Part shown: piece by piece, positions 23,840 to 35,267 of the stretch
How positions within the stretch are numbered: position 1 is the first letter of the stretch
How the letters are laid out: the number at the start of each line of letters is the position of its first letter
NCBI GenBank assembly: GCA_036936605.1
Contig: JAUPFV010000004.1
Span: 121,942,852 to 122,006,851 of the forward strand
Length of the DNA: 64,000 nucleotides
Direction of reading: 5' to 3'
From: Limnanthes douglasii subsp. nivea
Lineage: Eukaryota; Streptophyta; Magnoliopsida; Brassicales; Limnanthaceae
The notes under the pieces: generated by a model
The model's input: the letters and a program-made list of their open reading frames with translations, nothing else
Databases searched by the model: none
Told to the model about the DNA's origin: nothing
Position numbers and translations under genes: made by a program

Positions 23840-24420
23840 CAAATACTAGCTAGTTTCATTCCTACAAAAACTGCTTCTTACTTTGCCTCATTATTTGTGG
23901 TTTCAAAATCAAATTTGATTCCTTGATTAATTTCTTCCCTAAAAGAGGTAATCAACAAAACTCATGCTCTACAACCATTAAAATTAGACGGTCCATCGAT
24001 TCCTACTAAATATGGCCTCATTTTCCTTCATGTTATAACTAGACCAAGATCCATTTGTTCTAAATCCATATATCTTGTTTTACCATCCTCAAAATTTTCA
24101 GTTATGTAGTAAATAAGATTTTAAATTTCATTATCTTCATGAACCATCATTAAAATCACTGTCAAAGTTGATACCGATAAATACAAGAAAAAACTTTCCT
24201 TTTTTGCATAGGTATCGACAAAATCTTAGTATAAACCAAATATTTTTAAAGTCTTAAAAATGTTGCCACAATCATCATTCCAATTGAATTGTGTTGTTTC
24301 TTTTGAAATTTTAAAAAAATCACGAATTTTGTGCAAGTTCAGATTTAATAATTTTTCTAATGACATGTCCAATAAATTTATCAGTTCAGACACCAAAAAA
24401 ATATTTCAGTGGAGTTAACT
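23840..24420 (-). pseudogene. RT end and two RNase H remnants of copy C
   Basis: The first part reads KETTQFNWNDDCGNIFKTLK and FFLYLSVSTLTVIL, then TRYMDLEQMDL and RKMRPYLVGID, matching the thumb-RNase H passage of Tat pol. Next comes GIKFDFETTNNEAK*EAVFVG then MKLASICGVKVVSIMYDSQI, matching the second RNase H (FxATNNEAEYEAxIAGLxLA...SDSQL). Stops interrupt both. Confidence 0.65.
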
Positions 24421-24435
24421 TCAAAACGAATTTCC

Positions 24436-24702
24436 TTACAATATCGAATTTCCTAATCGAACTTTCTTCTCATCATCAACACCCACACCAGAAATCTTTA
24501 TTGTTATAACCAGGGAATCTTCGTAAGGAATAACCAAACCTCTTAGATCATCATCATTATATTTCAAAAATAGAAACTGATGTATATTAAAGTGCATGGT
24601 CGATTCATCGTCACTATGAATCTCAAGATCCTTTCTATGTATTTTCCTCGAATTACTTATTGAATCTGACAAAGTGTCACATCCGACAATGGTACCTATC
24701 AA
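24436..24702 (-). pseudogene. Gag-protease linker of copy C
   Basis: The frame reads NIHQFLFLKYNDDDLRGLVI then PYEDSLVITIKISG. It aligns with the passage just before the protease active site in copy D (FIVFDEDDLRDIVGPHEDVV). The D-T-G active site itself is lost (VRLGNSIL). Confidence 0.65.
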
Positions 24703-24779
24703 TTGTTTTATTTATTCTTGCGTGTTTTGAATTTATTTTTCATTGACTTGTTCTTTATTGACTTATTTTATTTTTCTGA

Positions 24780-25690
24780 TGAACTCCATTAAACTATCGT
24801 TATCCACTAGTCTTTGAATATCATCCTTTAATTGTAAACAATATGTTGTAGCATGTCCATTATCGCAATGATAAGCACAATAAAATATTTGGGATAGTTC
24901 ATTATTTGGAGTTAACATATGTCTTGGAGGTCGATAATCAACTTTGTCCCATAACTTATAAAAAAATATTCATAACCGATGTGTTCAAAGGACTAGATCT
25001 TATGTTTATGTTTTTTGTAAAACGAATACTTAGGCCTAGTTGGGACCTTGACGACCTCTCTAGATATCTGGTCTTCATCTTGTTTTCTATCAGAAGGGTC
25101 ACTCATTTGATCAAGAGACTTATTTAAAACAACCCCCTTCTGGTTTCTTATAACTTAATAAATATTTCGGACCTTCTGAATAATTTTCCCATACTATCCA
25201 GCTGATATTTCATCAAATCTTTAACTAATTTACTATATGTTGGAAGACTTCTTTTGAAATTTTCCAAAACTATAATTCCAACACAACCATCTATAAAATT
25301 TGTTTGTTTGATGAACCTTTACAAATAATTCCTCAAAGATTCACCATGTTTTTGGTATAGAGTCATGATATAATCACCATCTATTTAATCGTTTTATTTC
25401 CAATAAATTGACTCTTGAAACAAGTCTGTAACTTCTCAAATATTTTGATTGATCCATATAGTATATTATCAACCATGCCAAAGTATCCTCCCTAAGTTTC
25501 GTAGAAAAAACTTACACAAGAGAGTATCATTCGGACTAAAACTTAGCATAACATTCCAAAATTATTCTAGGTTATGTTAGGGTCTTCTTTACCATCATAT
25601 TTGTCCATCTTATAATAATCAAACTTCAATAGTAGATTTTATTCAAAAATTGCTTAGGACAATGGATACTGTGTCGAGGTATAAGTAATA
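24780..25690 (-). pseudogene. Gag of copy C
   Basis: Zinc-binding tail YCAYHCDNGHATTYCLQLKD (about 24835-24900) follows the gypsy gag pattern YCxYHxxxGHxTxxCxxLK. The capsid core reads FDKYDGKEDPNI...LCKFFLRNLREDTLAWLI across frames near 25400-25620, matching KYDGxxDPxxHLxxF...LCRxFxxxLxGxAxxWY. Frameshifts break it. Confidence 0.65.
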
Positions 25691-26410
25691 AGACCGTTCT
25701 CTTTAAAGTTTGCATGAACTCGTTAGTTATTTTTCCGTTTTCTTTAAAATTAACATCGTTACTAAAACATCCTCATTTTCCTTATTTATATTTTCTTTAT
25801 TCAAAAACTTCATGAATAGTCACTTTGTCCAGATGTTTTGTTTTATTTTTCTGTAATATATTTGGTTAACAATTAAAAAGTTTTGGATAAATGATCAAAC
25901 CTAGTTCGTCCCTCTTTATATCTTAGATCTTGTAACGTATAAATTTTATTTCTCTTGCTTTAATTCATTCATTTGAAATTGTAAAACATTGAAAACAAGT
26001 AAACACTCACCTTCGTAAGTAATGAATGTTTTTCTTGACAAACCTGATCCAAATACAGTTTGTTGGATATGCGTGTTACTCGTTACCTTAATAAGCGCAA
26101 CCCTCACTTTTTATTCACATTCAAGATTAGTTGAAGCGACCACAGACGAACAAATTTCATTCATAATAGTTTTGTTCAAACCAATGAAAAAACAACTCTT
26201 GAAATACCTCGATATCCTTTGTTTTCACGTAACGGGAAAAAGGATTTGCTCATCATTGCATAACTTCGTTTTCCACGATGTGAAGCATAAAATTTGAAAC
26301 TCTTTTAAAAATCGCTAGAGACCTCTAGATCAATAAATTCAGAGAAGAATCCCTCTGAATTTCTAAGAGATTCAACACCATTAACTATAAGATTAGCTTG
26401 CAAAGAATTT

Positions 26411-26428
26411 CTACAGATGGCGCCAAAA
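26411..26428 (-). promoter_or_regulatory. Primer binding site of copy C
   Basis: ttttggcgccatctgtag on -, close to the ttggcgccgtctgtgg sites common in plant gypsy elements. It abuts a TG-start LTR at 26430, which sets the 5' LTR boundary. Confidence 0.6.
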
Positions 26429-27299
26429 ATGATAAGGAGAATTCCTTAAATATAATGTTAAATGGTAAATGAGTGAACAACTCAAGAAACAAAGGAAAAT
26501 TATTATTTTAGTAAATTTCTCTCAAAGTACAATTAACAGAACCCTTTAAAATGAGGCCAACAAATTTACTTATACTATCATCATAATTTTAATCTTAAGA
26601 CTGTGGATGAATGACATGTGGTTTTACATCCTTATGACATTAATCTAAGGAAAACACAATTACAAATATTAAAAATGCACCCCCTAACTGTCTAGGATAT
26701 TCTGGTAATATTGAATAATGTATTTAAAAGTCCTAAAAATATTTTGAATATTATTTAACACGTCAGCTCTATTTTCTTGCCTTTATTTATGCTCCATATA
26801 CAAGTTATCTTTATTTCACTATTTTATTGGCTTAGTTTATTCTTTATATTGAGGTCTTTGAAGTACTAAGAGATTATCCACTCTCAAGTATTTATCTTTC
26901 TTACTTAGCTTATCTTGAATCTGTATCCAGCTAGTTATATAAACTTCTTCCTTAACTATATATATTTATTAATTTCCTTTGGTCAGTTTAACTTTCATCG
27001 TTGGATCGTCTTGATATACAAGCCATCATAATATATAATGCAAGTTTCTTCAATCACGCTTAAGTTATTTCATTTTGCATATGGGTCATCATCATGTTAT
27101 TTCTTACTTTGGGTCGTTATCAATTATATATAATGCAACCTAGTATTAGTGAAGGGACTTTGCCTATAGAATAATGATATATGACCCATATGGGAATATG
27201 GTCTTATCAGATATATGGTTCTTTTTTGGCATTATGCTATTAACCATGTCTCTCACTCCTTTGGTAGGATATAAATTATTTAGGATTTTGGTATAATAT

Positions 27300-29330
27300 T
27301 TGTACCTATTACTTCTTTTTAATCCCAAGACATCCACTATAAAGCTAAAATTCTTAACTTCTCATTTTCATTTTATCTTAATTCTATCTACGCTTTCAAC
27401 AATACCCTCAAACTTATTACTACATGGTCTAATCTAGATCCATTATGGCCTTAGATCAAGAATATGCATGGTTCACCCTTGAGGATTTTAATGTTATTCA
27501 TAAACCAAATGAACAAATAAGTTCAAAAGAGAACTGGACTACGATAATTAAAGAACTCGACAATTGTTGTTATCAATATGAGCTCAGGGAGCTTCATTCC
27601 AATAGTTTCCATTTATCATAAATTAACAAATAACATATCAATCATATCTCTTCCAAAATAGATCATTTCTTAGTAAACGACAACATGGAGATTCTTTCAT
27701 AATTTATTTCACCCATTATGGCTTTCCCCATCCATCAGACCAAACCATAATCACTTTAAACTAGGCAGCTCTTGAAACAAATTTCAACATATAAAAATCC
27801 ATCTATAAATTCAAATATATTATCACTAATAGTTGGAACTTTCCTATCAACGTTCAAGGTATGAGTATGGTCGCCCAAAACTCACTCATCTTCAGTTTGT
27901 TCTCCACGGTCTCAATCTCAAGTAATATAGTGACATTAGCTCTCGGGTGTCCAACGTCCAAAATATATTATTCCATGCTCAGACTCTCATTGATTAGGAC
28001 CTTAAACCCCATATTTGCCTCGAAAGAATTTGAGGCTTCCTCATCCTCTATCTTCCTCAAAATAGCTAAAGAATATTTACTTAAGTAAAAATTGCGAGAG
28101 TTTTGGCTCAAACTCATAGACCAAAACCCAAAAAAAGTTCCACGATAGTATAAAAGCTTGTATCATACATAACAAAATTGTATTTATCTCTAACAATAGC
28201 GATGAACTAATAATCGCTTCATCCATAATATCTAATGTCTTGGTGAACTACTTCAAAGATTTATTTTGCACCATGCATCTTCTAGGTTATTCAGGTTTCG
28301 TTAGGGTTTATGCTCTCATCTTCATAAATGTTAACTCACTTGATAAAATGTCAATGTTATAGTAATAAATCCTATATGAATGATGACTACAATGTGAGCG
28401 TCTTCAAGAATTCCTAGAATATTGTGGATGAAGATATCTGCAATGGGGTTCTCAATTTCTTTAATTCTTGACATTTAGAGCCTTCATAGAATTTTACTTT
28501 TTTCATCCAAATTCTTAAAAAGGAAACTCTTTATGTCGCTGATTTCATGTTAATTTTTTGTCGAGACATATATACAAGATTCTCTTTTCAAGATTATGGC
28601 TAACAAAATCAAGGACTCCTACTTTTATCTGATTGATAAATCTCAATCAACTTTCAACTCAGGGCGAGATATCGTCAGAAAATATACTTCTCTCCCAAGA
28701 ACTCCTTAAAGGTTAACAAACTAACAACGAAGTTCAGAGGGTCACACTAAAAATAAACCTTATGAAAGATTTTAATAATGTTTGTTGGCACCTTATTATA
28801 AACATTTTTGTCATTATAAAGTTCCCATAAATAGTGATATTTAGATTATCTAATGTATACCCACTCATTCATATAATGTTAACATCAATTAAGATACTAA
28901 TGGAAACTTCTAAGGTAGGAAAATACTCGAGCAAAATGACTTTATCTCTTCTTTTCTTTCCATAATTTTAATGCAAGTCTTATCTAGTATCCTTAAAGAG
29001 GAAAATAATGACATGAATTTTAAATTCTACTAGAAATGTCAAAAGCTCAAAATAGTCAACCTGTGTTTTGCTGATGACTCAATGATTTTCCAATCATGAT
29101 GATCTAAACTCCTTCAATCTAATAAAAAAATTGTGGATGAATTCTTATGTGTTTCTCTCTTGGGTCTTCAAGTCAGTCCCAATAAAATTTATATGTTCCT
29201 CTCTATGGTAAACACCACCCTTCAGAATGATGTGATTTTTATTTTAGAGTACAAAGTCAGCTATCTTCTTGTAAAGTATATATGAGTCACTCTTCTCACT
29301 GGTCAACTATCCTATAACGGATGTTGATAT
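27300..29330 (+). pseudogene. LINE ORF2, 5' portion (endonuclease and start of RT)
   Basis: Endonuclease motifs: NSIYAFNNTLKLITTWSNLD, then AWFTLEDFNVIHKPNEQIS (the GDFNVI box with G changed to E), then SSKIDHFLVND (SKLDRVLVN). RT motifs near 29035-29290: VNLCFADDSMIFQS (the FADD catalytic box) and SPNKIYMFLSMVNTT. These are plant L1-type LINE signatures. Frameshifts and stops are frequent and part of the RT is missing. The frame is cut at 29331 by the Tat element and resumes at 39578. The 5' limit is approximate. No ORF1 was found. Confidence 0.7.
29326..29330. repeat. Target site duplication of Tat copy D (left)
   Basis: gatat, repeated at 39573-39577 after the 3' LTR. A 5-bp duplication is normal for gypsy integrase. 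Confidence 0.85.
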
Positions 29331-29705
29331 TGATGAGTCCGGATTTTATCACCATTCCTTATGAGAACCGGACATGGGCAATTCAGACAACATCCACCTA
29401 CTAAACCGTCCAAACTGAACTAATGTATTAAAAACTTAATCACTTCATGACTAAGCTAATTATCTGCCTAGTTAAAACTAACGGGTCTTTGAACTCGACC
29501 CGAATCCATAAGTTAACCCGAAAGCCCACGTGACCCACAATTAAGGGTATAAATACCCAACCACTTTCATTTAATGAGGGTAATGAAAATTAAATACAAC
29601 CAGGCAGCTCAATTCTCTCATTACAATCCATACAAACATTAAATACCTTTAAAACACCACAAAACTCTAGACAAAATTACCCTCAATAAAAAATAAACCA
29701 CACCA
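29331..29705 (+). repeat. 5' LTR of Tat copy D
   Basis: 375 bp, begins tgatgagtccgg and ends accacacca. Contains a G-box (cacgtg, 29527-29532) and a TATA box inside a palindrome (gggtataaataccc, 29545-29558), a plausible pol II promoter. Confidence 0.9.
29545..29558 (+). promoter_or_regulatory. TATA box of the Tat 5' LTR
   Basis: gggtataaataccc, a TATA core flanked by complementary 6-mers. The same sequence is kept in the 3' LTR at 39413-39426. Confidence 0.6.
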
Positions 29706-29707
29706 AA

Positions 29708-29725
29708 TTGGCGACCACAGTGGGA
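29708..29725 (+). promoter_or_regulatory. Primer binding site of Tat copy D
   Basis: ttggcgaccacagtggga, two bases after the LTR. The ttggcg start is typical of plant gypsy primer sites. I do not assign the tRNA. Confidence 0.65.
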
Positions 29726-29778
29726 GCACGAAGGTGCCTGAATCTAGCATTCAAAACCATCAGAAAAAACCAGTTCGG

Positions 29779-31416
29779 ATGAATCCGGACGTGCAAGAAA
29801 TACCACCAGCTTTAGCAGAAGTGGTGGGTGAAAATGATGAATACACGATTGAGGAGCGAGATAGATTAAAAGTTAAAATAGAAGATGTAAGGGCAGAGAG
29901 GGCAAAGATGGGCATAAAAGAGAAATCAAAGGCATGAGTTGCTCATCATACTGACAACCCAAGAGAGCACGAGCCCTTAAAAACCCATGTGAGTACAAAA
30001 AAGACTCATGCTAGCTCAAAAAAGTCTCACCGTTCTAAACCGGTGGAGAGCTCTGATTTAGAATCAGAATCCAGTAGCTCCTCAAATGAAGATGAAGTTG
30101 AAGAGTCCTTGTCGTCCAGCAGTGATGAGGGTCGTTCTAAAAAGAAACAAAAATTGGTTAAGAAGTATTCAAGAAAAAAAGATAGGCATGGAAGGTTAAA
30201 GAGGCATATAGGCAAAGGATCGTCTCATAGCCGGAGCCACATAGATTGGATGGTGATGGATCCTTTTGCCTTCCATTATGAACCAGGTATCTTTGCAACT
30301 CCTAATGAGGATACCGTTTTCAGTTGTGGCCGGAATTGGAGACAATCTCTATTGTCCTCCAAGATCCTGTCCGGAAACCTCCCTAAGAGGTTTGACAGTA
30401 CAGAAAAATACGATGGCAGTAAAGACCTGGATAACCACTTGGAACAGTTCAAAAAGTTCATGATGAATTTTGATGATGACGACAAATTACTTTGTAGGGC
30501 ATTCTCCCAATCCTTTACGGGGAGTGCTCTGAAATGGTATAATAGTTTACCACAGGGCTGTATCAGGAATTTTAACACTTTTTGGGTAGCCTTTCGAAGG
30601 AAGTTCGTTGGAAGTAAGGAAGTGAAGGGAAATGGAGACACAATTATCCATTGTGCCCAAGAACCAAACGAATCCTTAAAATAATACATAAGTCGTTTTG
30701 TGAATACCAAAAATGGATTGGCTGATTGCTTCGAGCAAGAAGCAATAGCTTCTCTGAGGCAGAGCTTAAACCCTGGAAACTTGGCTGATTCAGTAACCAG
30801 AAAACAGGCCATGACATGGGGAGGTCTGCTGAATCAGGTCGGAAAGTAGATTAATGTCGATGAAACAAAGAAAACTAGGGTGCACAGGCAGGTGAGGTCT
30901 GCTCCGGCTGTACCAAATCCAAACCAAAACTAGTCCGGAGACAAGGCTAGGAAGGTCGGGCAAAGTCATAACAGAGCCAAAGCTCAGTCTCAGCCAGCTG
31001 CACTAGCCCAGAGTCAACAATCTAGAAATAAACGAGGACCTTGGGTTCAACCGGAGTGGTTTGCTGAGTTGAAAGAAAACGTAGCCACCATTTATGATAA
31101 AACAAAAGACGAAGTACACTATAGAAGGCCGGCTGCGTTACATTCTCCTAGGGAGAGCTGCAACAATTGTTTCTGCCAGTATCACAATAATACTGCCCAA
31201 ACCACTGAGGATTGTATTGCTTTGAAGCAAGAAGTCCAGAATTTGATTGAAAGAGGAAAGTTGGGAGCATGTGTTAAAAGAAGAGGTGGAAATAGGCTTG
31301 ATAACACTCATCGGGCTGGTCGAAACAATGCAGGCACATCGGCTCCGGAAGGGGCTATGGTGATAATCGAGAGGTTCGATGTAGAGTCAGAATACTTGGA
31401 CCCTGATCTGACCTAG
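29779..31416 (+). pseudogene. Gag of Tat copy D
   Basis: One continuous frame (first ATG 29779) encodes a charged Ser-rich N-terminus (SSDLESESSSSSNEDEVEES, then KKKQKLVKKYSRKKDRHGRL). The capsid core follows: KRFDSTEKYDGSKDLDNHLE, LLCRAFSQSFTGSALKWYNS, then LPQGCIRNFNTFWVAFRRKF. Last comes the zinc-binding tail (CNNCFCQYHNNTAQTTEDCI). Retrotrans_gag proteins form the virus-like particle. Five in-frame stops cut it: TGA 29935, TAA 30682, TAG 30847, TAG 30931 and TAG 31414. Each is one C-to-T change from CGA, CAA or CAG. No frameshift is present in this part, so the protein was intact until recently. Confidence 0.85.
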
Positions 31417-31422
31417 AATAAA

Positions 31423-32225
31423 GTGGGTGTTATTGTGGAACGTTGCAAGACGGTGTTCGGGCTTATTCACGTTTTTGAATCACTTACAATATTCGGAGGG
31501 GACATCATGACTGCACCAACTGCTTCATCAAGAAAGAGGCACGTTCATACTTTAGCTACCCAGCTTGAAGGAGGCATGACCTCCTATCAATCGCAAATTC
31601 CTTTCCCTTTTATTGTTTTTGATGAGGATGATCTGAGGGATATTGTCGGTCCACATGAAGATGTTGTTGTCATAAGAGCATCGATTGGAGGCAATGATAT
31701 AAGGCGAATTTTGGTGGATACCGGAAGTTCGGCCAATATTCTCTTTTTAACTTCCTACAAAAAAATGAAAAATCCAGCAGTAATTCAACGTTCGAACATA
31801 TCAATTGTGGGTTTTACTGGAAGCTCAGTAGATGTGATCGGAGAATTCGAGGAGGAAGTTTTTTTGGGCAAAGGCCTTTTTAAAAAGATGGTTAGAATAC
31901 TTTTTATTGTGGTAGATTGTCCCACTTGTTATAATGCTATTCTGGGGAGATCTTGGCTCTCTAGGATGCATGTCGTGGCCTCAACAGTCCACCAGTGCTT
32001 GAAGTATGCTGTGCAAGGACAAGTAGGAGTTGTTCGGAGCAGCCAAAAGGTAGCAAGATAATGTTATGCAACTGCACTGGCCCCTCGGACATTGGGGGCA
32101 GTTCGGATCAATGAGGAATAGCAATTTGAGGGGTCCTCTGGGGGAGAGGGTGAAATAGATGACCCCAGAGAGACCCCTGGAGTTTTAATACCGATTGAAG
32201 AAGTTGAAACACACTCTCTGGCTAA
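31423..32225 (+). pseudogene. Aspartic protease of Tat copy D
   Basis: In frame with gag. The linker FIVFDEDDLRDIVGPHEDVV leads to the active site ILVDTGSSANILF (D-T-G intact) and the conserved end CYNAILGRSWLSRMHVVAST. This retropepsin would cut the polyprotein. Stops at 32059 (TAA) and 32119 (TAG) follow. A frameshift near 32225 separates it from the RT frame. Confidence 0.85.
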
Positions 32226-33796
32226 AGGAAAAAAGTGTCAAGATAGGATCCAAGATGACATCGGAATTAAAGGGTAAAATGTTAGAATTCTTGAAAAACC
32301 ATCAGCATGTTTTTGCTTGGTTCAATGCTGATGTTACCAGAGTACCAACAGATACTATATCACACCAGTTGTCCATCCGAAGAGACATAGCACCTGTTGT
32401 GCAAATGAGGAGAGCGTTTTCTAAAGAAAAGGCTGATGTCATAGTTCAAGAGGTTGACCGGCTTACTAAAATGGGGCACATAAAGGAATCTCAGTACCCT
32501 TTATGGACAGCCAATCCGGTGTTGGTAAAGAAGAAGAATGGTAAGTGGCGTATGTGCATCGATTTCACAGATCTCAATAGGGCATGCCCAAAATATTTAT
32601 ATCCGGTCCCCCGAATTGATCAGTTGGTGGACTCCACTTCTGGAAACAAGCGGTTGTCCTTCATGGACGCCTTCTCCGGGTATAATCAGATTCAACTGGA
32701 TCTGAAGGATCAAGAACATACTACATTTGTTACTGATAGGGGCCTCCATTGTTACAAAGTGATGCCTTTTGGATTAAAAAATGTTGGGGCTACTTATCAG
32801 AGGTTGGTGAATAAGGCCTTTGCTGATCAAATTGGAAGAAACATTGAAGTTTACATCGATGACATGATGGTGAATAGTGTGGACGAAGAGCTACACTTAG
32901 TAGATCTCCATGAAACTTTTGCCAACTTGGTGAAAGTAAATTTAAAGTTAAATCCAGAAAAGTGCATTTTTGGAGTACAGTTCGGGAAGTTTTTGGGGTA
33001 TGTGATAAGTGAGAAAGGTATACAACCTGATCCAGACCAGCTTAATGCTTTAATACAAATGGAGCCTCCTCGAAATATTAAAGAAGTACAACGATTGACT
33101 GGGAGGCTGGCTGCACTAAATCGTTTCATTTCAAGGTCTTCGGACAAGTGTGCCCCATTGTTTCAAACTTTGAAGGGTGCAAAGGACTTTAACTGGTCCC
33201 CACAATGTAATGAGGCCTTATTGGTAAGAGAGGTGGATAATTATCCCCGTCCGTTTTACTACGTCAGCAAAAGCTTGATAGATGCAGAAAAACGATATTT
33301 GAAGCTTGAAAAATTGGCGTTGGCACTGGTGATTGCAGCAAGGAAAATGAGGCCCTATTTTCAGGCTCATTCTATCATCGTCTGGACCTCTTTTCCTTGG
33401 AAAAATGTTCTCCAAAAAGCTGACATTTCAAGTAGAATGACCAAGTGGTCAGTAGAGCTGGGAGACTATGATATTGATTTTGCTCCTCGAACAGTAGTCA
33501 AAGCCCAAGCTGTGGCTGATTTCTTAGTTGAATTCCATTCAGATCGAGATACTCAGCAAGAAACTGGTGTGAAAGACAAAAAAGTCTGGGCCGTCCGGAC
33601 TGATAGTGGATCAAGTACCATGGGTTGTGGTGCTGGGATATGTTTAACCTCTCCGTACGGTGACAGAATGTACCAGGCTATATACTTTGCATTCAGGGCT
33701 TCCAATAATGAGTCTGAATATGAGGCTGCTATAGCTGGTTTAAAGTTGGCTCTCATTTGTGGAGCCAAAAGAGTCAGGTTAATGAGTGACTCTTAG
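32195..33796 (+). pseudogene. Reverse transcriptase and two RNase H domains of Tat copy D
   Basis: A 533-codon open frame. RT: WTANPVLVKKKNGKWRMCID, then IDQLVDSTSGNKRLSFMDAF, MPFGLKNVGATYQRLVNKAF and the intact catalytic box YIDDMMVN (YIDD at 32852-32863). The first RNase H has lost about 40 residues in frame: it jumps from WSPQCNEALL to VREVDNYPRPFYYVSKSL, whereas copy B has the missing part. The second RNase H keeps its acidic residues (RTDSGSST, NESEYEAAIAGL, LMSDS). It ends at TAG 33794, where the family continues SDSQL, so this is again Gln to stop. Residues after the stop (LLIHHVQGQSEAEK) continue the domain. Confidence 0.9.
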
Positions 33797-35267
33797 CTTC
33801 TTATCCATCATGTGCAGGGTCAGTCCGAAGCTGAGAAATAACAGCTGATTAAATATTTATTCATCCTCAAAGAAGTGGCGCTCAATTTCAAAAGCGTCAC
33901 TTATGAGCACATACCTCGAACTAGAAAATACACTGGCAGACTCCTTGACAACCATAGCCTACTCTGAGTCATACCCTTGGATACATGTGCAAGAATTCCC
34001 ATCAATTCAACTCAATCCGGATAAGGAAGAAGAAATTTTAAATATACAGATAAAGCAGCCTTAAGATTAGAGATTTCTTATCCTTCAATATCTCTCAGAT
34101 CGCATCTTGCCTCCGGAAAAAGAAATAGCAAGAAAAGTAAAGTACAAGGCTTGTGGTTTCGTCATCCTAAGAGATGTTCTTTATAATAAGTCTTATAGTA
34201 AACCCCTCTTACGATGTTTGGGGGTCGATGAGTCTCAAATAGTGCTCTCCGCGTTACATGATGGTGAGGGATCAGCTCACTGCGGATTCAGGGCCCTGAC
34301 AAGAAGAGTTTTGTTAGTTGGGTATTGGCCCTCTATAGTGCAAGATGCCAAAGAGTTGGTAAAAAAATGTGATCCATGCCAGCGATATGGTAATGAAATT
34401 CATACCCCAGCTGTCCCTTTGGAATCAATTTCTGAGCCAATACCTTTTTCTCGATGGGGGTTGGATTTAGTGGGACCTCTACCCATGGCATCCGGGGGGC
34501 GTAGAACTATAATCATTGCTATTGATTACTTTTCAAAGTGGATCGAAGCAGCTTCATTGGCAGGTACGACATCAAAGGCTGTTATAAAATTTATCTTATC
34601 CAATATCTGTTGCAGATTTGGAATTCCACAAAAGATAACAACAGACAATGGGCCACAGTTCGACAACAAAGAAATATAGAATTTATGTGCCTCTAGAGGC
34701 ATACAACATTGCTTCTCTTCCCCTTTCCACCCACAAGCAAATGGTCAGGTCGAAGTGGCCAACAAGACAATATTGTTCGGTCTGAAGAAGAATTTAGAAA
34801 GGGTTGCTGGGAAATGGCCAAGTTACTTGCAAGAAGTTTTGTGGGCTTACCGGACCACTCCCGGGGCTGCAACACAAGAGTCTCCTTTTGCCTTAGTATA
34901 TTGGATGGATGCCATAGCTCACATAGAAGCTACTCTCCCTTCATTTCGAGTTCATAACTTTTCCGAACACGCTAACGAAGTGGCAATCAGAGGCCAGCTT
35001 GACTTAATACAAGAAAGAAGAGTTAAGGCTCACCTTAGAGCTGCACACTATCAAGGTTTGATGAGAAGCAGGTTCGCTTCTAAAATTAAGAGAAGGGATT
35101 TTCAACCAGGGGATAAGGTATTGAGAAAAGTTTTCCTACATACTAAAGAGAAGCAGTTCGGTAAGTTGGCTCCAACTTGGGAAAGACCCTATGTGGTCAT
35201 TGAAAAGCTTAAGCCTGGGACATACCGGCTCCAAGACAAAGATGGAAATATTTTGAATCACCCCTAG
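33797..35267 (+). pseudogene. Integrase of Tat copy D
   Basis: After a broken linker (YEHIPRT, frameshift, ENTLADSL) the frame from 34107 encodes the zinc finger (HCGFRALTRRVLLVGYWPSI ... CDPCQRYG). The catalytic core shows D-D-E: WGLDLVGPLP, TTDNGPQFDN and NGQVEVANK. The C-terminal part reads RRDFQPGDKVLRKVF...GKLAPTWERPYVV...GTYRLQDKDGNILNHP. All catalytic residues are present. One TAG (34677, within NKEI*NLCASRGI) splits the core. The frame ends at TAG 35265, where the family has PWNIEHL, so Trp became stop. Without these two changes the integrase frame would be open. Confidence 0.88.

Larger units (their letters stand above)
23163..27300 (-). mobile_element. Decayed Tat gypsy element (copy C), RT mostly deleted
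   Basis: On the - strand: probable 5' LTR from 26430 to about 27300, primer site 26411-26428, gag about 24780-25690, protease linker 24436-24702, RT/first RNase H end about 24050-24400, second RNase H about 23840-23990. The main RT body is absent between protease and RNase H. It lies tail to tail with copy B. The left end near 23163 is marked only by loss of similarity and a 16-bp direct repeat (gaaaaataatacattg at 23163 and 23215). Confidence 0.65.

Noticed and set aside
30276..30812. 178-codon - frame opposite gag
   Set aside because: Shadow of gag, which shows clear family motifs on +.
29779..35267. Stops read as sense codons (alternative code or readthrough)
   Set aside because: The GLOX gene and the intact LINE use the standard code; stops occur in dead elements and fit C-to-T decay better.
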